A DNA stretch of 64,000 nucleotides from Sepioteuthis lessoniana. Its lineage: Eukaryota; Mollusca; Cephalopoda; Myopsida; Loliginidae. The notes below the pieces were generated by a model, which saw nothing but the letters and a program-made list of their open reading frames with translations, ran no database searches and was not told where the DNA came from. This document shows, in pieces, positions 34,926 to 47,475 of this stretch. The stretch covers positions 80,294,154 through 80,358,153 of the forward strand of contig OY757912.1 of NCBI GenBank assembly GCA_963585895.1, written 5' to 3'. A program made the translations under genes and the position numbers. How positions within the stretch are numbered: the first letter of the stretch is position 1; every line of letters starts with the position of its first letter.

Positions 34926-36750
34926 AGATATGCTGTATACAAAAGATACAAAAAAATTTTGTATAAGGATTTTACTTTATTCTTGATATGAAATAAACCA
35001 TTGGATTTTGTTTATGAAAGATAATTGCAATCATAAATAAAATGCTAATTTTTTACAGTCCTACATATAAAAAATATTATAAAGATAAAAGAATATACAC
35101 ATAAATAAGATGATTTGAAAAGTTAATCATACTGATTATTTTATTCACTATTATGTATATAAATGATAAGTTATTATCTTGCTATATCATTTAATGCAAG
35201 TATAAATATAATTTATGGTGCCAAGCAGTAGTGTAATTAGGAGGAGAGTTTCTCTCTGAACACATGTAATATCTTGGGGGTGTCTTTTCAGTGCTTCATG
35301 TCTGGATGAAGAAAGTGAACAAACATGCATTTAAAGTTTGTTCATCACTTAGGTTTTAATTAATTAAGCTAGCCATTTCAGTAGGTTTATAACAATTGTT
35401 CATAGAGAAGTGAAAATTTTCATTTTTTAACTTTCTGTTCAATCCCCTTAAAAGGGCTTTTAAAATGTTAAAACTCACAAAACACATTTGTTATTCTTAA
35501 AAATCGTAACTGATTTTTTTGATTTAACTAAATATCTCAAACCCCAAAAGACCATTTATAGCTAACTAGCCTATTTGATTCCCAGACTTACTTCAGTAAG
35601 GATGAACTTTGACCTGTCACCTGTCAATCACACCTCTGCAAATGTCCTACACATCCACTACCATTCAAGTTGCAAGAGTTAGGTGGGTGCAATTACTTTC
35701 TTCAAGAGGAGTATCTTTTTATCATTTCTTAAAACTCTTTCCAAAAATCAAAACAGTGATTTGATAACCTCCTCACTAATACTGGATGATCCTGTAAAGT
35801 TTCACCTTTTTCATATCACAATCCTAGAAGATTGAATAACACTATTCTGAAAAGTAAAATTTAGACACCTCCACATACTTTTAACAATGTAACATGAATA
35901 AAAATGCCTGAAACTAGCAACATATTTATTTTAATATAACAATTACGTATTTTTATAACTGTATATTCCTTGTAATTTGATTTCAAATACAAAATAAAAA
36001 TGAGAAGTGAATTTAAAATTATTTTATACATGTTCTAGTGCCTTTTTTTATGTTCTGACTTTACCTAACTTTAGAGATTGGTACCAACCAATCCAAATTT
36101 TAATTTTTTTTCTTTGAACAAAGTGTCAAGTGAAAAATACTGCTTTAGATTTTTTTTAAATGGTTATTAAAAAAATAACTTTTTTTTACTTTGATTTAAA
36201 GTATTGACATAAAAGAAAATAATCATGCTGAAAATTTTAATTTGGTTATTTTCTTCAAATGCTTAAAAATTAGGAATTTATTCCCTATAATGTATGCAAT
36301 ATAATTATTTGGTAGATCTATTCTTTTTGCACAAGCTACAAGAAAAATAATTCTACAAGTGTTGATCAAATAAGTTGATTATCTCTTTATCTACAAAATA
36401 TGTATTTTATCTATTTAAGATATCTTAAGATAGCAAATAATATAAAAATGATACTGATTTCATTTTGCTAAATGAGTCATAAATGAAACATAACAAAGTA
36501 AGTAATTTTTTACATTAAAAAAATACAACAATGTCTAATATATAATCAAAAGTTGTCTGCCAGGATTTTCAATATACAATATTACACTAGCCAATTTACT
36601 TATTGAAAATTGTTTGAAACTGTTTTCTTAATCCAATAATAGTTAAGAAAATGATTACATCAATAAAGAAAAAAGCATATTAATCAAATTAAAAAAACAA
36701 AAGAGATAAATAGTCCCTGTAAGAACATTTTTGTTTTCTTTATACGTACA
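34926..36750. other. Unclassified AT-rich intron sequence
   Basis: Nothing recognised; a GC-richer patch at 35580-35830 has no readable domain. Confidence 0.5.
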
Positions 36751-37142
36751 GTTGATTGATTGATTTTAACAGCATGTCAACAAGCTTAGGGTTATTTTAT
36801 GCCTAGAGTTTAGGGAATCACATTCATCGTATGTTCATATTTATATTCTATGTAGTCGTTTCGTAAGAATTTTTTGCACATGGTCCTATTGAATACAAAT
36901 CATTTTTAAACAGATCTATTTGACTCAAAGATCAAACCCTAACAAGTAATATCACGCCAAGTCAGAGTGAACCTGGGAGTAATGGCAATGAAGGAGTACT
37001 CCACACTCCCCAGATCTCCAGAACTAGAACCTCACCATTAAATGCAATTTAGTGTCATATCAGGACACTCCTTGGAAGAGGAGTGTCTTACCCCTCCACA
37101 GAGGATACAGTCAACATATCCTAAGATCCACTGACAGGGCAG
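36751..37142 (-). mobile_element. Mosaic family E copy, subfamily with short middle
   Basis: Tail version GCATGTCAACAAGCTTAGGG and block CAGATCTATTTGACTC...CCACAGAGGATACAG. It lacks most of the tandem repeats and resembles the copy at 45776-46142 throughout, so these two form a subfamily. Confidence 0.75.
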
Positions 37143-39160
37143 TAAATAAGTACTGTGGAAATATTGATCATGCAATCCAGAAAAAATTAGTGTTGCCATA
37201 TTAATAAAAAAGAAAACCCATTTAGTTTTCTAAAAAAATCTATATTTTGTATCCCCAAAACTACTGCAAACTTATTCAATGTAATCTAAAAGTTATTTCA
37301 ACTTCATTTTTCCTTTAGAAAACACTGTAACACTCTCTGATCAACAAGTATTGTGCTGTAGGTAAATTCCCCAAAGAGTTTACTTGTTTACAAGTTAGAA
37401 AATATATTTCTTTGTTACAGACAGGTTGTTGTGAAATAAATAAATCAAGAATGAAATGGAATTATAAACCAAAAAGAAAATTTTTTTCATTTTCCTTCTA
37501 AATAAATGTGTGAATGGTTAAAGTATTTATCTTAAACTGCTTGATAGTTTCAAAAAAACAAAAAAAAACGTTCAAATTATTTTAAAAACTGAAGCAAATT
37601 CAAGGAGTACAATTAATTTTGAAAATGATATATCTAAAAATTTCTAACTATTAACAATTGTATTATTCTTAACAGAAAACTTATGAGGAAAAGGATACTA
37701 GCCATCAATGAGGAATCTTTCCATCAACCTGAATTAGAAAAAAGAAAATTTAAAGATAAATTAAAACTTAAACATTTTTTCACAAATATTTCATTCAATG
37801 GAAGCTTTATTGATAACCCTAAAAAAGAAATTAAGGTTTTATTTCATGAACTCAAAAATCATCATGTATGCTGAAAACAAAATATTTATATTAGTAAAAA
37901 GAAAAAAAGGATACACTTAAAAAAAACTGACGAGTTTTACATAATGAAATATGTTTTATTAGAAAATAATAATTTGAAATACATTAATATCAATTTATTA
38001 GACATAACTACAAATTTGAGAAAATAAATAACAATTAAGCTATTTACCATTAAACTAAAAAAAAAATTGTATCAAAATGTTTAACTTAAAGATTATCTAA
38101 GTTCAGCAACAAAAATATAAACTATATGGATATTTTCAACTATTCAGTAGAACACTGTCAAGAATTGAAGTTAAGATTTTGAAGTTTTAATGGTTTAAAT
38201 ACTACAAAATACATTATAAACATAATTATATCTAAAATTTTAAAAAAAGGTGTATATATACTTAAAGCTGGACCTTGTTTCTTCCTTCCTGCATTCATTC
38301 AATTTTTTCTCTGACACTTTCTCCCTATGATAACGATAAGGAGGTACACTTGACTTTTAAGACAGGATCTTAATTTATATAAGATAACACACAAAGTGTT
38401 TGTATTTTACCGCCTTCTACTATTTTGAAGGTGCACGTAATAGAAACAAGAATTCATTAGGTTAATCAAATTTATTGATTGATAAGCAGTTACATTAGCT
38501 CCAAATCTTTAAACAAACACAAATGGACTTCAGATTAATACAAAAAATATTTGTACTCCATAAATGAAATTATACAGGATCTCAAGATTTGAAATTCAAT
38601 GACAAACGACAGAGCAATTTTGGTAAACAAGTTCAACAGAAGGAAGTTAACATTAATTCTGTTAATTCTTTGAATAAAATAAATTTCATACTTTAGTTAT
38701 AAAAGAAAATTATGAACTTATGTAGTAATTATATTTTTTTTAAAGAAGAATCTACAAATAGATCTTTCTTTCATATTCATATTGTAAAAAACTGTTTTTC
38801 GTTATCATTATTAGCTTGGCAATTCTATTTTATCTGAGCCACTTTTAACAATATACATAAAAATGAAGAGAAGAAAATAGTCACAATACAACATAAAAAG
38901 AAAAAAAAAAAGATTGATTAATTGATGTGTACATTTTTTTTACTGTTAAGCACTAAAATTCTAGATCAAAGTATAGTATATGTTCTTAGTTTCATTGTTA
39001 ACCCTATAAACTTTCAGTACTTTGGCCCTTACATTTCATGTATCTGAGCTTGCAAAAGAGAAAATCAACACACAAAATACATTCAAACTTTGCTCCAAAA
39101 GACAGACATCTTTGTTTAAAGCTTTCCCGTAAATGGTTGCTACATAAGCCTTTTATACTT
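37143..39160. other. AT-rich intron sequence around RABL2 exon 2
   Basis: Apart from the micro-exon at 37699-37728 nothing is recognised. Confidence 0.5.
37699..37728 (-). CDS. RABL2: RABL2 coding exon 2 (30-bp micro-exon)
   Basis: A 30-base exon read as G|TTG...GGC TA, giving (K)LMERFLIDG(Y), which follows the P-loop in RABL2 proteins. It is preceded on the minus strand by a pyrimidine-rich TTTCTAATTCAG acceptor. Its first G completes the Lys split in exon 1 (AA|G), and its last two bases TA await the first base of exon 3 (T, giving TAT Tyr). Phase agreement at both ends with a family-specific peptide makes chance unlikely. The donor, GTATCC, is weak after the first three bases, which may matter for exon inclusion: skipping would remove exactly 10 codons and keep frame. 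The opposite strand holds a longer open frame (37683-37874) that is a shadow. Confidence 0.9.
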
Positions 39161-39940
39161 GTTTGGTTTGGTTTGTTGGGTTTTGTGGCATATCAACCTT
39201 TGTAGGTTATTTAATGCCAAATCTGTTTTTATGTAAATAATCAGTTCTATTTAAAACAATTCAGTTTAGCATGAATACACAGTTTAATTGTCAAAAACAT
39301 TTCTATTTCAAACTATTCAAGCAGTTATATATAATAATTCAGTTTAGTGTAAGTACAGTTTCAATGTCAAAAACAATTCAATTTCAAACAATTCAGTTTA
39401 GCATAAGCATGTAGTTTAAATGTAAGTACAGTTTAATTGTAAAAACATTTCTATTTCAAGCTATTCAATTTAGTCAAGCAATTCTAATTCAGCTTAGTAT
39501 AAGTACAGATTTTGTTTATACACAGTTAAATGGCAAAACAGTTCTATGTGAAACAATTCAGTTTAGTGTAAATACAGTTTCAATGTCAAAAAATAGTTCT
39601 ATTTGAAATAATTCAGTTTAGTGTAAGCACGGTTCAATTGTCAAAAATATTTCTATTTCAAGCTATTCAGTTTATTCAAACAATTCAGTTTAGCATAAGT
39701 ATGCTGTCAGCTCTATTTAACCCATAGATAGGGCCCTATCAGGTGCTACCATGCTGGGCCAGAATGGAACTGGGAGCAATGGCAATAAATGGGTGCTCCG
39801 TATTCCCCAAGATTCCAGCATTACTGGGACCTCACCATCAGATTGTTTAGTGTCATATCCAGGACACTCGTTGGGGGGGGGGTCCTACCCCTCGGCAGAG
39901 GTACAGTTGGTGTATTCTACAGCCCCAGCCGACTGGGCAA
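39161..39940 (-). mobile_element. Mosaic family E copy, long tandem section
   Basis: Tail at 39161-39222 (GTGGCATATCAACCTTTGTA), then about 480 bases of degenerate repeats (CAATTCAGTTTAGCATAAG, AGTTTCAATGTCAAAAAC), then the conserved block at 39715-39940. An open frame (39751-39984) crosses the block but similar frames in other copies are broken; not coding by any evidence here. Confidence 0.82.
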
Positions 39941-40344
39941 ATTTTATACTTGAATCTGAAACTGAATCTTTGAGCCCAAAATAGCAACTTTACTGTGTAT
40001 GTAGTAAAATAGCACTACACCTGAAATATTGGGCTTCCAGTATCTAGTAAAATCAATCTCAGCCCAAAATATTGGGATTACAGGTCCAAAAAATTAACCA
40101 ATGCAATATCTAACTCTAAACCCAAGTAAGACTGTTAAAAAATTCATAAAAACATTTTTCAGTATTTTTCTTGCTCTGCATAAACACAGGAAAACATACA
40201 CAGAAATAAGAAATGAATTTAATGAATTTGATTCTTAATACAGTGTCTCTGTATATATTAATGCTAATTCAAAAGACATAATTCAGAAAAAATGAATAAG
40301 CAAAAAAAAAAAAATGACTGTATAAAGCAAATTCAAAGATTTGT

Positions 40345-40565
40345 GTATATAATAATTTGTCAGCCACATTTTTTAAAGATGTTCATGGAGAAGTAATGGC
40401 TATCAGTACAAAAAATGGGAGAGGCAAACCAAGTTTCAATTCTAGCCGAGGCTGTTTACATTCACTTCACACTAATCCTTTTGGGAAAAGGTATAAAATC
40501 ACTTTTCTTTGTCTACTTTTCCCACCACTAGATATCTTGACAAAATGTCACATCATTAGCATGAC
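40345..40565 (+). mobile_element. Decayed SINE remnant
   Basis: Faint match to the family A/B head (TAATGGCTATCAG, GTTTCAATTCTAG, CACTTCACACTAATCC, GGGAAAAGGTATAAA). Low similarity. Confidence 0.4.
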
Positions 40566-41229
40566 ATAATGACCAATACAGAAAAAAGGAAATAGATGAC
40601 CACTTGAGCAAACTATACTTTAATAACTATCATAGATAACCAGACAATAACAAAAGCTGTTTCCCGATAGTCAACCACAACAAGATCCAATACAAAACAT
40701 TTTGCAATTCTTCCATTTCATAACTTAGCCTAATATGTTTAAACATAAAAATGTGTATATTCTTTTAGTAGCAAAAGACTGCTCTAAGAAAAAAATGTTT
40801 TTGTTGATATGTTTTCAAAGAAAAATAGATTAAAATTCTAGCCTGAAAGTCAATAATAAAATAGAAATATAACTCAGAAGGAAGAAAGATTGAATTCCTC
40901 TATATAATTTTAAATATTTCTTGAAACCAGATGAAATTATTCTTAACTCAAAATATCTAAAAGGATCAAACAACAATGAAAGTGATATCTGCTAAATACT
41001 TTTGGTTCTGTTTGAAGTAATTCATCAGATTATACAAACTTAAGTGCAAAAGTGGTTTACATGTTCATTTTTCTTAAAATTATAAAAATAATGGAATCAT
41101 CAAGTTAGCTAGAATAGGTAAATTTTTCAATGTTCTGAGAACATTTGTAACACTTTATGGTCATACACATAGGCAAATCATGGATAGCTACTGACATGTT
41201 AACAATCATATGGAAATCTGATCTCTCTA
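40566..41229. other. Unclassified AT-rich intron sequence
   Basis: Nothing recognised. Confidence 0.5.
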
Positions 41230-41680
41230 ATAAAATAAAACAGGAATTCTTCCAAGCTGTAGCAGTGACAGGACTACAGTATGGTTGCACCACTTAGAAT
41301 TTAACAAAACACCTGGGAAAAAAGCTAAATTGGAACTGCATAAATATGCTGTGTACTGCCAAGAACAAATTCTGAAAGCAGCACTCAACAAAACAGCAGT
41401 TGTACGGCCACTTAACCCCATCTCACAATTCTTCCAAGTAAGATGAGCAAGATATGTTGGGCATTGCTGGAGAATTAAGAATGAACTCATGTGTCATTCT
41501 CCTTTGGGCTCCTACACATAGATACACTAGTGTTGGGTAACCAGCAAAAACTTACATTCATCAACTCTATGCAGACACAGGATGCTATCTAGAGGACTTG
41601 CCAAGAGCAATGGCTGATAGGGATAAATGGTGAGCGTCAAAGGAATCCATGCCGTCAGCATGCGTTGATGATGATGGTCT
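41230..41680 (+). mobile_element. Decayed RTE-type LINE tail
   Basis: Plus strand reads FFQAVAVTGLQYGCT, QLYGHL, LLWAPTH, TYIHQLYADTGC and LEDLPRAMADRDKW, the same RTE C-terminus as at 5276 and 20525. Several frameshifts. Confidence 0.8.
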
Positions 41681-43290
41681 TACCATGGAGGGATCCAGAC
41701 CTCACTGCCAATTCTTTTCAATGGTATTGTTCTTTAAACATTGCCATCCCTACCTATTTGTCATCACTGTGTCAATTCTGAACTCATTGGATCAATCATT
41801 TTATTCCACACTCCCAAACTCAATCACTTATGGATGAGGAACCTCATGTCATTGATAACACCTGGTAGGCAAAGTGCACTTAGCATTTGTCAACCTCTGA
41901 CTAATGACCAAGTAAGTCAATGAGCGTAGAACAATACCTTTCCCAACATTTTAACAATGCTATTAAACCAGGATTCTTGTCACCTTACAGCCACACTCCT
42001 AAGATTAGCTCAAAGCACTTCTCATTCCTAGTGCTGGATATCTTCTGATGGCTTCACAATGGTTCTGCATACCAGTATTGATGTGTGCACTAAGCATGCC
42101 AGCAGATGTAGGAGTTTTATCAACAATAAGGGACTTTACTCACTTTGTTTAAAAGTTTCTATCATTTCCCTCAGCATGTCAGTTTTAACAACACCATCAG
42201 AGAAGCCCTGACTAAAGTAGACTTACAGGCCCTTTTTGAACTTCCTCAGCTTGATTGTGGGAACTAAAATTTCCCTGATGGATTGGCTGTGTTCAATATG
42301 CTCCTATTTAATCACATGAGAATACTTTTGTCTCATCCCATCTACTGATGACATGCCATTCAACAAAGCCAAGCACATGATACACACAAATCTCACAAAC
42401 CATTACATCTTCAAATTGGTGGCTTATAAGGCCATTGACAGTTATGGCAACAAAGCCAACACTCTTATTTGCAAAATTAGACATTGCATCACTTATGTTA
42501 CTTTTGATGCCAACAAAATGGCTTTTCTGCACAAGAGACTGTCTCTTGATATCATCTAAACAAAATAACTGCTACCATCATTGACATAGGCCAACTTGGT
42601 AGTGATGTATTTTCAAACAAAAAGTTAAAGTTTGTTTACATTTTAAGTAAAACAAAAAAAATTATTTTGAAGGAGAGGGTGAGATTTGCTATGAATTGAT
42701 CAATCTGATGAAGTTCTCTTTTTGATATAACAGCAAAGGAAAAATATTTTTTCTATCAAATAGAAGATTGTATTTATCAATAACAATTATTTCCTATTAA
42801 ATAAGATATTGAATTCATCATTAAATATTTAACAATGTATTTATCATTAACCTATTAATCATCAAATATTTTGTATTGTGTTTATCACTAACAATTCATA
42901 AATATTTGATACTGTATTATCATTAACAATCTATCATTAAATATTTGATATAGTGTTTATCATTAACAAAAACAATTCTACAATATTGTAGGTATAAAAA
43001 GATTTAAATACAAATTTTCAAAGTATATACTTTGAAGCATAAGAAATACATTTTTCTTCAGTATTAACATTCTTGCACATTAATTAAATCAGCTTCTTTA
43101 ATCAACATTAAAGCCTCACATATAAAATATTTTAAAGCATTCACTCATATAAATCCTTTAATAACTTTTTTTTATCAAACTATTCTTGATGTAACCAACA
43201 GAAGATCAATGAAATATTTTGCTTTCTTATTTCTGTACCAACATATTAAACACTTAATTTTTCAAATATCCATTGTAAGATATCTTTAAG
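41681..43290 (+). other. Unrecognised coding-like remnant and AT-rich sequence
   Basis: From about 41690 to 42560 the plus strand has coding-like composition. One open piece (42353-42559) reads MPFNKAKHMIHTNLTNHYIF and onward to AFLHKRLSLDII before a stop. I do not recognise the family; it could be a decayed transposon ORF or a processed pseudogene. 42600-43290 is AT-rich with AACAATNTATCATTAA-type repetition and no gene. Confidence 0.35.
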
Positions 43291-43853
43291 CCCAACCGGG
43301 TGGAGCAGTAGAATACACTGACTGCATCCCTGCAGTGGAGTAAAACCCATTCCCCAATGAGTGTCCTGGATATGACATTAAACAATCTGATGGTGAGGTT
43401 CCAGTAATGCTAGAGCTTTGGGGGATGTAGAGTATTCCTTTATTGCCATTGCTCCCAGGAACACTCTGACCCAAAGTGGTAGCACCTGATTGGCTCCAAT
43501 CTATGGGTCTGATAGAACTGTTTGACATTTAAACTGTGTGCAAACAAATGACTTGTGTTAAATTGAACTGTTTGATCATTTAACTGTGTGTAAACAAATG
43601 ACTGTTTAATTGAATTGTTAGTGTTAAATAGCAATACTTGAAAACATTTAACTGTGTGCAAACAAATGATTGATAGTAAATTGAATTATTCGTATTAGAT
43701 AGAAATAAGTGAAAACATTTACTATGTGCAAAAAAAATGAGCTCAAGTTCATTTAAAAATGTTATTTACAAAATGTGTATGTATATATGTATAAAGAGGA
43801 TTTGGTATTAAATAACCTACAATGGTTTGATGGGCCAAACCAAACTAAACTAG
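43291..43853 (+). mobile_element. Mosaic family E copy, forward orientation
   Basis: The only clear copy reading 5' to 3' on the plus strand. The conserved block is at 43291-43522 (GTAGAATACACTGACTGCAT, CCTGGATATGAC, CTATGGGTCTGATAGAACTG), then repeats (TTTAACTGTGTGCAAACAAA, AATGACTG, TTGAACTGTTTGA), then the tail GGATTTGGTATTAAATAACC and CAATGGTTTGATGGGCCAAA ending in CCAAACTAAAC. It defines the element's layout. Confidence 0.85.
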
Positions 43854-44285
43854 CAAGATATCTTTATTAATGCAATAAATTTTTTTGCTAAGTTGAACAA
43901 CTAAAAAGAAATTTTTTTGATTTAGAAAAAGAAACAGAATTGGTTACTTAGTCATAAAAAATAAATCTGGTTTTTACATTGGATAAAAAAAAATACCAGT
44001 TGACTTTGTCTATCCTTGCATAATTCCAGGAAATCTAAAGCTGTGGCCACCAAATTTCTGTTTATTAATTAGACTCTAAAGCATGTTCTTAGCATATTAG
44101 TTTTGGAAAATTCCAAAACTTTTTTAGTTTTGAATGAGTAGTTTGATCAATAATGTAAATATATTGCTAAACTGGACACTTTTGTGCCGGTCAGGTTAGC
44201 AAAATAGATAATTAAAAAATCTATTTGAGATAAAGTTCTGTCAATCATCATGATTAATAACTTTGGCTCGTATTATCCTTCATCT
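43854..44285. other. Unclassified AT-rich intron sequence
   Basis: Nothing recognised. Confidence 0.5.
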
Positions 44286-44540
44286 ACTGGGCCATTGGTC
44301 TAATGAGTAGAGTGTTCACCTATGGTCCAGGAGACTGGGGTTCAATCCCTGGTCAAGTCATACCAAAGACTTAAAAAATGGTACTTGATGCCACCTTGCT
44401 TAACACTCAGTATTATAAGGTAAGGATTAAGGGTAAAGTGGAGCAATCCAGGGAATGGAGTAGCACCCTCCCCTACACCTCGGTGTAGTAGCTATTGAAA
44501 AGGGAGCCTTCAAGTCGCTCTCGACTACAGTAGCCAAATT
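44286..44540 (+). mobile_element. SINE family C, full-length copy
   Basis: tRNA-derived head with A-box-like TGGTCTAATGAGTAGAG and B box GGGTTCAATCCC, then body CATACCAAAGACTT, GGGTAAAGTGGAGCAATCC, CCCCTACACCTCGG and an end at CTCGACTACAGTAG. Best copy of the family in the window. Confidence 0.88.
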
Positions 44541-44710
44541 TACTTATCCTTCATCTTGCTAATTCTAGTTTATTTCTATTGTAAATAAATATACTCTTCA
44601 CAATACAAGAATATAAAACAATAACAACAAATATGGCACCAACCAACTAGAAACAGAGATATTCAGTAATTATATGCCCGATGTGGACTTCTGTGATAGC
44701 ATCCATGTTC

Positions 44711-44815
44711 TCATAGCTGAATTGGTATAGCAACTGGTATAAAGAACCAAGCTTCCCTCAAGCAAAGGGGATGAAGGTTTGAATCTCACCAGGAATTTAT
44801 TCTTGTTTCTGATAC
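44711..44815 (+). other. tRNA-like sequence, probable SINE relic
   Basis: CATAGCTGAATTGGTATAGC resembles an A box and AAGGTTTGAATCTCACC a B box. The spacing is longer than a typical tRNA and no acceptor stem pairs, so I read it as a SINE head. Confidence 0.45.
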
Positions 44816-45775
44816 AAGCTATTCTTTGCTCTCATAGAAATTACTACCTCAACTAGAAAAATAAAGAATGATACAAGTCTAAATTATTAATAATGTTGAT
44901 TAACAAAACTAAATCTTTATTTTTTGTTTAACTGCTTAAAGCAGACATTGAATTGAAAATTTCCTAGTTAGAAATCAAGGTTATGAGCTTTTTACCATGA
45001 ATATTTTTGGTTACTGGAAATCAAACCTTTTTTTTTAAATTGTATAGTTATGTTTACAATTACATTACAAGCAACGTCCACTTTGGAGACATAGATACTA
45101 ACTTCTTGAATATATTTATTATAAGTCCTCACAAAAACATAGTTCAGTGTTACTAGTTTAAAATCCTGAGTTGTCAGCTAAGTTTTATAATACAAAATAA
45201 AACTATTTATTTTTACAAAATATTTCCTAACTCATCCAGACACATTCTCATTGTCTTATGCCACAAATTCTAGATCAACACAAGTACTATTAAAATAGAA
45301 AGTGAAATAGAAGGGGTGGTGGTGGTGGTGGTTGAATGTGACAAGCTAACAGATAGATTCACAAAGTTATCAGGTGCAGACCAATGTTGTCACATGTTTA
45401 AGACTGGATGATAGATTAAGTTTTCAAAGATCATTAGTCTATCAAGCAACTGCGTTTTCAAACATTGTTGTCATTTGCTGACTTACTCAAATATTGATTA
45501 TTTTATTTCTCTTCAGAGTCAATGCAGGTATTGAGAATAATTTTGGAAAAATATTGACTTGGTAAACCCTTAATTTAAACCTTTAAAAGGTTAGAATATT
45601 TCAAATTAAATGAAAGTCCTTAATTTACAGAACTTCTTTAAGCTCAAGTTTTTCTATAGCAATGTAGCAAAAAATGTAGCAAAAAAATTTTTTAATTTTG
45701 GTTATTGTCAGCAAAAGGATTATTTTGTCTTCAAATGGCTACACTATTATATACATCCACCATCATGCAAAAAAT
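44816..45775. other. Unclassified intron sequence with GGT repeat
   Basis: AT-rich; a (GGT)n tract lies at 45314-45332. Nothing else recognised. Confidence 0.5.
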
Positions 45776-46142
45776 GATTGGTTGATTTTAATGGTATGTC
45801 AACCAGTCTAGGGTTATTTCATGCCTAGTAGTTAGGAAATCACATTCATTGTATGTTCATATTTACAATTTTTGTGTATTTTTAAAAAGTTTTTTGCACA
45901 CAGTCCTATCAAATACAAATAGTTGTTAAACAGGTCTATTTGACCCATAGATGGAACCCTATACAGGTAATACCACTCTGAATCAGTGGACCTGGGAGCA
46001 ATGACAGAGAAGAGGTATTCAACACTCTCCAGACCTCTAGAACTGGAACTTCACAATCAGGTATAGTTTTGTATCATACCCAAGACACTCCTTGGGGAGG
46101 GGATTATCTTCTACAGGGGATACAGTCAGTGTATTCAAGGTT
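45776..46142 (-). mobile_element. Mosaic family E copy, short-middle subfamily
   Basis: Parallel to 36751-37142: tail GGTATGTCAACCAGTCTAGG, short middle (TGCACACAGTCCTATCAAAT) and block TCTATTTGACCCATAGATGG to GGGGATACAGTCAGTG. Confidence 0.78.
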
Positions 46143-46385
46143 TCAAGTTTCTTGGTTTAATGGCATATCAACCTTTGTAGGTTATTCAATGCCAAAGCCA
46201 TCCTTCTAGAAGAACAGTCGTGATACTATTTAACCCCTAGCTGGGAGGATAAAGGGGTTCATACCTTTCCAAAGGATATTTGTCCAAAAGTGAACATAAT
46301 AGCGCGACTGCAGTTCGACTTGCTTACTACAATTCTGTAGTCTATAACTTTAACTATTATACCATGAGGACATACCCCTCAGTAT
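46143..46385 (-). mobile_element. SINE family B copy, reverse
   Basis: Starts with the shared tail (GGTTTAATGGCATATCAACC, TATTCAATGCCAAAGCC) and continues into the reverse body and tRNA-like head (CAGTTCGACTTGCTTACTAC). It abuts the family E copy on its left. Confidence 0.8.
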
Positions 46386-46611
46386 ATTCAAAGCCTCACT
46401 GACAGGAAATAGAATGCAAAAAACTATTTTGACTTGTTAAATTTTGAATTCTTAACAATTAGCATGTTTTCTTTTTAATCTAACCCCTGTGGGCCTTCTC
46501 TGTGATTGGTTTTCTTGAACAAGACAGCAGATTATTGGTGTTGGTTGAAATTACAAGGTAGTTTTATCAATGAAGGTGAAGAAAATAATCAAATCATCAG
46601 GACAATAAGAA

Positions 46612-46905
46612 AGGAGGTGCACGTGGTGTAATGGTTATCGTCGCAGGATGTGGACACGGTGACACGAATTCAAATCCTGAACCTGACTGATTGCATTTCA
46701 CATAGCACTAATACCCTTGGGAAATGTATAAATCCAAATATTCTCCCTCCAGCTATGGGTAAATAGTAGGGCAGACTAGGTTCTTCAGCCTGGGTGAGGC
46801 AACTAGTCTAGGAGAAGGAAAACTCTGAATTCAAACCTGTTAAACTCCGCTTAAAAATTGACCTTGTGTCATATCCTGCCCGAGAGGAGGGGTTGGTAAA
46901 TATGA
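46612..46905 (+). mobile_element. SINE family A, full-length copy
   Basis: tRNA-derived head GTGGTGTAATGGTTATCGTC (A box) and CACGAATTCAAATCC (B box), body CAGCTATGGGTAAATAGTAG, CAACTAGTCTAGGAGAAGG, tail AGAGGAGGGGTTGGTAAATA. Followed by ATGATCAGGACAATAAGAAA, which repeats the bases just before the element (ATCAGGACAATAAGAAA at about 46596-46612): a clear target-site duplication of about 17 bases. Confidence 0.92.
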
Positions 46906-47475
46906 TCAGGACAATAAGAAATTAATGAAAATTGCATAAAATGCTTTTGGAAAGCACAGCTGAATATATAGCAAATCTAGACTGGAAAAAGTATTAACCA
47001 AAATTACTTCTTACTGTCATTATAGGAAAAAGATATCTATCACTTCTGTATATTTTATTACTTATTTTCCTATCCCCAACAATGTAAAAACTGAATCCAT
47101 TAATTAAAACTGTGATAAAACACATTCACTTCCTAGTGATCTTAGGTGAATAAGGTATTTAAACTTTATTATCTATTTATTTGCTCATCATCCAGTGATG
47201 TAAAAGCATATAATTGACTAAGCCACAAGACCTAAGAAACCACTAATTGAGCTATTTTCACACATTTCATAATCTATTTCTTTGCCCATCATAAAACAGA
47301 ATAAAAGCATGTAGCTGAATGTCTGACTTTGGCATTTTCTCTAACTCATCAAATGTCTGTCACAAGGTGTTCTGTCTGGGTAATCCATAGTGTCACATTA
47401 TGACATTCTTGTTTCTCTTCTTCTAATTATTAAAATACTTATCTATATATTGCTAAAATTCTCATTATATAACTG
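46906..47475. other. Unclassified AT-rich intron sequence
   Basis: Nothing recognised apart from the target duplication at its left edge. Confidence 0.5.

Noticed and set aside
37683..37874. Plus-strand open frame of 63 codons
   Set aside because: It is the antisense of RABL2 exon 2 and flanking intron; no domain and AT-rich codons.
39751..39984. Open frame with a Ser/Gly/Pro-rich peptide, similar frames at 43528-43286 and 59394-59726
   Set aside because: All lie in family E blocks; the frame is broken in other copies and shows no start or codon conservation, so it is repeat-derived.
46612..46690. Possible tRNA gene
   Set aside because: A and B boxes are present but the cloverleaf does not fold and a SINE body and tail follow.
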